The notes below the pieces were generated by a model. The model did not search any database, was not told the origin of the DNA, and saw nothing but the letters and a program-made list of their open reading frames with translations. Below, piece after piece: positions 59,490 to 64,000 of a stretch of DNA of 64,000 nucleotides. The stretch covers positions 237,503,494 to 237,567,493 of the forward strand of contig NC_066584.1 of NCBI RefSeq assembly GCF_024323335.1. Direction: 5' to 3'. The position numbers and the translations under genes were made by a program. Numbering within the stretch: the first letter of the stretch is position 1; each line of letters opens with the position of its first letter. The DNA is from Lathyrus oleraceus. Lineage: Eukaryota; Streptophyta; Magnoliopsida; Fabales; Fabaceae.

Positions 59490-60477
59490 TACATGATAAT
59501 CTCTTTCTCTCCTAACATTTTATTTTTATATGAAAGTAAGATTTGTAATAATGGAAAAGCTTTCACCAGAATTTTGAAATTTGCTCCCTTAACCAATTAT
59601 TACTATGTTCATTGTGAGACTAGCCAGGGTGGGAAATAAGGGGGTGTAGCCTTGTTTTGGGGCAAAAATGTAAATCTTCAAATTCTTGTTCCAATAAAAA
59701 TTTCATTTACTTTTATATTTTGGATAATCATAACTCTAAGAGCAATCAAAAATTGCTTACTTGAAATTTAATCAATAATTTGGGCCAAAGATAAGTTATG
59801 CCTTCTTGGCTTGTTTTCGGAGACCTCGATTTAATTCCTAAATCTAATGATAAAATAAGGGGGAAACCCCATTGATCACAATCTTGCTTTGAAAGTAAAT
59901 GAGTTTTACTAATTGTTGCCTTCATAATCTAGGTTATTAAAACAACATGGAAACGTGGAATAATAATCAGTTTAGTGACAACTACATAACAACAAAACTG
60001 GACATGTTCCTTGCCACTCCTAGTTGGATTAATCTCTACCCCCGCTACACTAATGACCACTTGCCTAAAATTTGTTCTGATCATAACCCTATTATGATGA
60101 CCTATAAACTGCCTCTAGAGCACAATACCTCAACTACTAAAATTTACCAAACCTAAAAGATTTGAAAATATGTGGATGGATAATCCAAAGATTGATGGAA
60201 TCATTCAGACCAGTTGGAATCACAACAACTTAAGCCTTAAGGAATATCCAGAATATCCTCTATAACCTTTGTTCTTAGGGGAAAAAGACTTTTGGTCATG
60301 TTCAAAGAAAGCTTGACCTTTTGAATAAACATATCCATCAAGCTCAAAATAATAACAATAACAACTAAAACATGACCATTATTCAGAACCTGCAAGATGA
60401 GATTGACATTGTTTTGCACCAAGAGGAGATTTGGTGGGCCCAAAGAGCCAAAATCCATTAGTTGAAGGAGGGATACC
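59490..60477 (+). pseudogene. LINE ORF2 continued (endonuclease), broken
   Basis: Resumes after the second TACAT. Recognisable pieces include WLVFGDLDLIP-like sequence near 59812 (usual VGDFN, so a catalytic Asn is lost), LDMFLATPSWINLYPRYTND near 60000-60060, the catalytic SDHNPI near 60078, and EEIWWAQRAKIH near 60426, the linker before RT. Multiple stops and shifts. The LINE ends at 60477, where an antisense LTR begins, so RT is absent. Confidence 0.8.
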
Positions 60478-61481
60478 TGTCGCGGCGGGATTTTTCACGA
60501 GATTAAGTATTGATTGAACTTAACCCGTTTGAAAAATATTTTAAATGCAAGAGTCGCCACCGTCTTTTATTTTATCCAAAAAGAGGAAGGGAAAAATAAC
60601 GATAAATCCCTTTAGAGTTGCGGGTTCGGTGGTTGGTTATGCAAAGGGAAGGTATTAGCATCCTCTACATCTGCGGTACTCCACAGGAACCTTTTTGCTT
60701 ATGTTTATGTGAATGCTTTACTTTTTTCGCTTTGATCGTTTGATTGGGGAGATGAGAAAAGAACTTGATTTTATTGTTTTTGGACTCGATAAAGTCGTAG
60801 ACTTCATGCCTACGTATCTCCAAGGCGCAATGGAGAAATCAGAATCCACGTAGTTCTCCCAAAAGAAAAGGGGAAAGTCTGTTTTGTTGATTTTAGATTG
60901 GCGTGTCTTGCCATCTCTTGCTCGACCTAGGCGGGAGGCTTCGAGACTGACACGTCCTTTTGAAAATGTTTTTAAACTGAAAAGCCTAAGCTGGCAAAAG
61001 ATTTGAATGAGCCTAAACCCCGAAACAATACATAAATGGGCTCATTATAAGGAAGCCCAAGAGTAAGCTTGTGAGTGTGTGAAAAGGGTTTCTTAAACGG
61101 CGACCGTTGGAATCGCATCGGGTTTCTCTTTTTTGGATTTTTCGATTTTTAACATAAAATGTGAACAATACGATTAAACACACAACACAGAAAATAAAAA
61201 ATGCGAGAAAGTAAATTATTACAACACAGTTAGCTATGAATAGTTAGTATTACGAATAGTTAGTGGAGTTAATCGAGCTGAAACTGAAACGAAACGGTTA
61301 GTAACAACATAAAAAAATATAAAAAAACAATATAAACATTTACTTTAGACAAAATAAACATTTGATATAAATAATTTTAATTAAAATAAACATTTAAACA
61401 AATAATTAATTTAACTAACATTTAAATAAAACATATATGCAAAATAATAATAAAAGATAAACAATATTTAGTAAACAAAAG

Positions 61482-61482
<1 letters not shown>

Positions 61483-61547
<65 letters not shown>

Positions 61548-61566
61548 TTAGATATATAATAGACAA

Positions 61567-61625
<59 letters not shown>

Positions 61626-61634
61626 ATTATTTTG

Positions 61635-61681
<47 letters not shown>
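61483..61681. repeat. (TA)n microsatellite tracts
   Basis: Three long TA runs (about 61483-61543, 61570-61624, 61637-61681). A fourth is at about 62141-62231. Confidence 0.95.
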
Positions 61682-61685
<4 letters not shown>

Positions 61686-62163
61686 GATAAATAATATATT
61701 AAAACACATGTCGGCAAGCCGGAACTTTGCCGATTTCAGAGATAAGTGAAGAATATTACCTTGTGTGAAGAGGATGAACTTCTGATCGTCCAAATGATCG
61801 ACCGAAAGCTGGAAACCGTCACCGACGCAGTGTTGGCTGCCTTCGTGAGTACCTGACTTCAACGTCGCTTTTGATCGGTGAAACGACGCCGGAATGAAAC
61901 AAACCTTGGATATTTGTGACCTGGACTCAACGAACTTCAAAGATATGAAATCGGTTTTGTGTTTCGGTGAATAATCGGGACGATTTTGGGTTACCGAAAA
62001 TGAAGAACAAGTGAAATACGGTAATGCTTTTGGAAAAATATTTTTTTTCAATTCTCTGTTTCTCTCACCATACGTTTTTTCCTTACTGATCCACCTTTTT
62101 TCTTTTTTTTCTTTTTTTCTTTTTCTTACTAACCACATCTATATATATATATTATATATATAT

Positions 62164-62228
<65 letters not shown>

Positions 62229-62229
<1 letters not shown>

Positions 62230-62522
62230 ATTTAGATTACTTAAACAGTAAGAAACCTAAAAAATATCTAACATAAATAATAATATATATTTAGATTACT
62301 TAAACAATAAGAAACCTAAAAAATATCTAACATAAATTAATATATATTTAGATTACTTAAACAATAAGAAACCTAAAAAATATCTAACATAAATTAATAA
62401 TATATATTTAGATTACTTAAACAATAAGAAACCTAAAAAATATCTAACATAAATTAATAATATATATTTAGATTACTTAAACAATAAGAAACCTAAAAAA
62501 AATATCTAACATAAATTAATAA
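62229..62522. repeat. Five tandem ~60-bp units in Ogre D LTR
   Basis: The unit contains GATTACTTAAACAATAAGAA, then ACCTAAAAAATATCTAACAT. GATTACTT starts at about 62235, 62294, 62351, 62411 and 62471. The last three copies are almost identical, which suggests recent amplification. Confidence 0.92.
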
Positions 62523-63209
62523 TATAATTTATATATATAAATAATAATAATAATAATAATAATACTAATATAATATTAATCCTAATTAAATAAACTAATT
62601 AACAACTAAACACAATTAATATTAAGCACAAATAATATTGAACGGCACACGATTAAAATACGATAAAATCGAGCGACACGAACGCGATAAAAACGATGAC
62701 AATTTGCATAGCAAAACATACAAATTGATAAAACCAATAAACCAGTAAACCGGTAAACCAGTAAAATCAACAACACGACTCAAACAGACTCGATTAAATC
62801 ACACGGCACAACACGTAATTAAATAAACAATCCTAGGCAATAATAAAATCAACACGACATCACGAAAACGCTGACAAACACAATCACAAATAATCGGACA
62901 ATGCGAAAACTCTAATATAATCGAAATACAGTCAAAATACCGACAAACAAACAATTAAATAGATAAAAACGCACAAAACCTAATCGAAGCGATGCCACGC
63001 ACAACAGAGATAAGCGAGATAAATACGAGGCAACGATATCGGCCAGGTTTTGCTAAAACAACGAAATACAACACGGTAAGCAACGAAAACACACAAAACC
63101 TAATCAAACCAGTTGTCACGCGAAGTTTAAGAAATTGAGATGAATACGAGACAACGAGATTAATCAAGATGTGGTCAACAAAGCCAAAGTCAAATTTTGG
63201 GGTGCGACA

Positions 63210-64000
63210 GATGCCCCTATTTAATTAACTTAGGCCAGATAGCCGGAGGCTATCGAATGGCGTAAGGTAATTAAATATGACAAACGCCACAAAATTTGAC
63301 CGCAAATGCATGTATGCATGATGCAAAAGACAGACAGACACAGAGACACAAGAGTGCAAACTCTACTGGGGAAGGACATACACCGACTCAATGCATGAAG
63401 GTAAACACTGAGAATACTCAGCTGGGGAAGATTCACTACCTATTCATAGATGGAAAATAGGAGGAAAAGAGATATCGACTCAATGTTGACGATACATCAC
63501 TATCTCATAGATGAAAGTGGGAAAAGATCAATATAACAAGAGTACTGATGTGACAGTACATTACCAACTCAAAGATGGAGATAACAGAAAAGATGAATAC
63601 CAACTCAAGGATGAAGGTATAACAAGGGCATAATAAGAATCGAACTGCGTTAACTCATGGTTGACAGCTCACTACCCACTCATTGATGAGGTAAACAGGA
63701 CATGCCAACTCAAAGTTGAAGGCAAGCTTCAAAAGATTGATAATAACACTGCTAGGGAAATCAAATTCCAACTCATTGATGATGGTGTAGATGAAGAATC
63801 AGATCTAAGGATCATTGTGCAGACTTACAGTTGAATGCGCACTACCAACTCATTGATGAGGTAGACAGAGAAATGCCGACTCAAAGTTGAAGGCAACCAC
63901 CGATTCATTGACAAAGGTGTTTAAAAGAATTTAGAACATATTCTCCTGGAGATGTTTATCATTACCGACTCAAAGATGACGGTGGAAGGACAAAATGTAC
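63210..64000 (-). other. Ogre D 3' untranslated region (minus strand)
   Basis: Purine tract GGGGCAT at 63217-63211 on the minus strand, then repeat-like non-coding sequence with many diverged copies of CCAACTCATTGATGAGGTA (for example 63690, 63760, 63845), comparable in layout with the Ogre C and B 3' untranslated regions. It continues past the window edge, where pol of this element is expected. Confidence 0.7.

Larger units (their letters stand above)
60478..63209 (-). repeat. Ogre D: Ogre-like 3' LTR on minus strand (2732 bp)
   Basis: On the minus strand it starts TGTCGCACCCCAAAATTTGA at 63209, right after the polypurine tract AATAGGGGCAT, and ends CCCGCCGCGACA at 60478. Both U5 boxes are present (60856-60808 and 60662-60632). 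The LTR end resembles that of the solo LTR at 59489. It contains long (TA)n tracts and a 60-bp tandem repeat. Any target duplication partner of ATACC (60473-60477) lies beyond the right edge. No gene recognised; the minus-strand frame at 61683-62138 has no known domain. Confidence 0.85.

Noticed and set aside
61683..62138. 151-codon minus-strand frame in Ogre D LTR
   Set aside because: Lies wholly in LTR between TA tracts, no recognisable domain, Lys-rich start from AT-rich sequence.
1..64000. A new multi-gene system (defence, metabolic cluster or similar)
   Set aside because: All recognisable coding sequence belongs to retrotransposons, a LINE or a PMD-type transposon gene; nothing else has domain support.

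Overview
The window looks like a gene-poor, repeat-saturated stretch of a large plant genome, most likely a legume of the pea/vetch/lentil group (Fabeae). The basis is very large Ogre-type Ty3/gypsy elements with about 4.9 kb LTRs, a tRNA-Arg-type primer site (TGGCGACTCTGCCGGGGA), a separate ORF1 ahead of gag, an intron between protease and reverse transcriptase, and a second RNase H. Species assignment is inference. I see no ordinary host gene, rRNA, tRNA or CRISPR array. Almost every base can be assigned to a transposable element or its remnant.

Layout. (1) 1-1198 and 23414-24655 are two halves of one old Ogre on the minus strand (Ogre A), split by (2) a structurally complete plus-strand Ogre of 22.2 kb (Ogre C, 1199-23408) flanked by the 5-bp target duplication CATAG. 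Ogre C has two LTRs, a PBS, an open ORF1, a gag broken by stops and frameshifts, an open gag C-terminus/protease, an in-frame GT-AG intron, pol with two stops and a late frameshift, a repeat-rich 3' untranslated region and a polypurine tract. (3) 24656-26737 and 36915 to about 39180 are a collapsed plus-strand Ogre (Ogre B): LTR end, 3' untranslated region and start of a second LTR, with the coding part missing. (4) Ogre B is interrupted by a complete 10.2 kb SIRE/Maximus-type Ty1/copia element on the minus strand (26738-36914, target duplication ATCTT) that carries an env-like region. (5) From about 39180 to 46643 lies a degraded Athila-type element (LTR, PBS, gag-pol, Athila ORF), cut by (6) a copia LTR with a Met-tRNA primer site (46644-48019) followed by a 75-bp palindromic tandem repeat. 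(7) 48737-50376 is a decayed plant-mobile-domain (PMD/MAIN-like) gene with recognisable introns, followed by a long imperfect hairpin. (8) 50709-55029 is a small degraded minus-strand copia element with a 219-bp LTR. (9) A LINE (55539-60477) is split by a 3.06 kb solo gypsy LTR (56434-59489, target duplication TACAT) and cut off by (10) a minus-strand Ogre-like LTR and 3' untranslated region (60478-64000, continuing past the right edge).

How the parts relate: this is a stack of nested insertions rather than a cooperating gene set. Three insertions can be dated relative to their targets from perfect target duplications. Coding decay is dominated by changes that read as C-to-T (Gln to stop, Trp to stop, Arg to stop), as expected for silenced, methylated DNA. 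The less expected signals are: a dense array of nine TTGAC cores in the Ogre B LTR; two sequence boxes shared by otherwise dissimilar Ogre-like LTRs; a perfect 14-bp stem in the transcribed part of both Ogre C LTRs; the GTTAACCGGTTAAC palindrome array; and the recurrence of PMD-like or 'plant transposon protein' domains in four unrelated elements. I found no convincing new defence, toxin or metabolic system.
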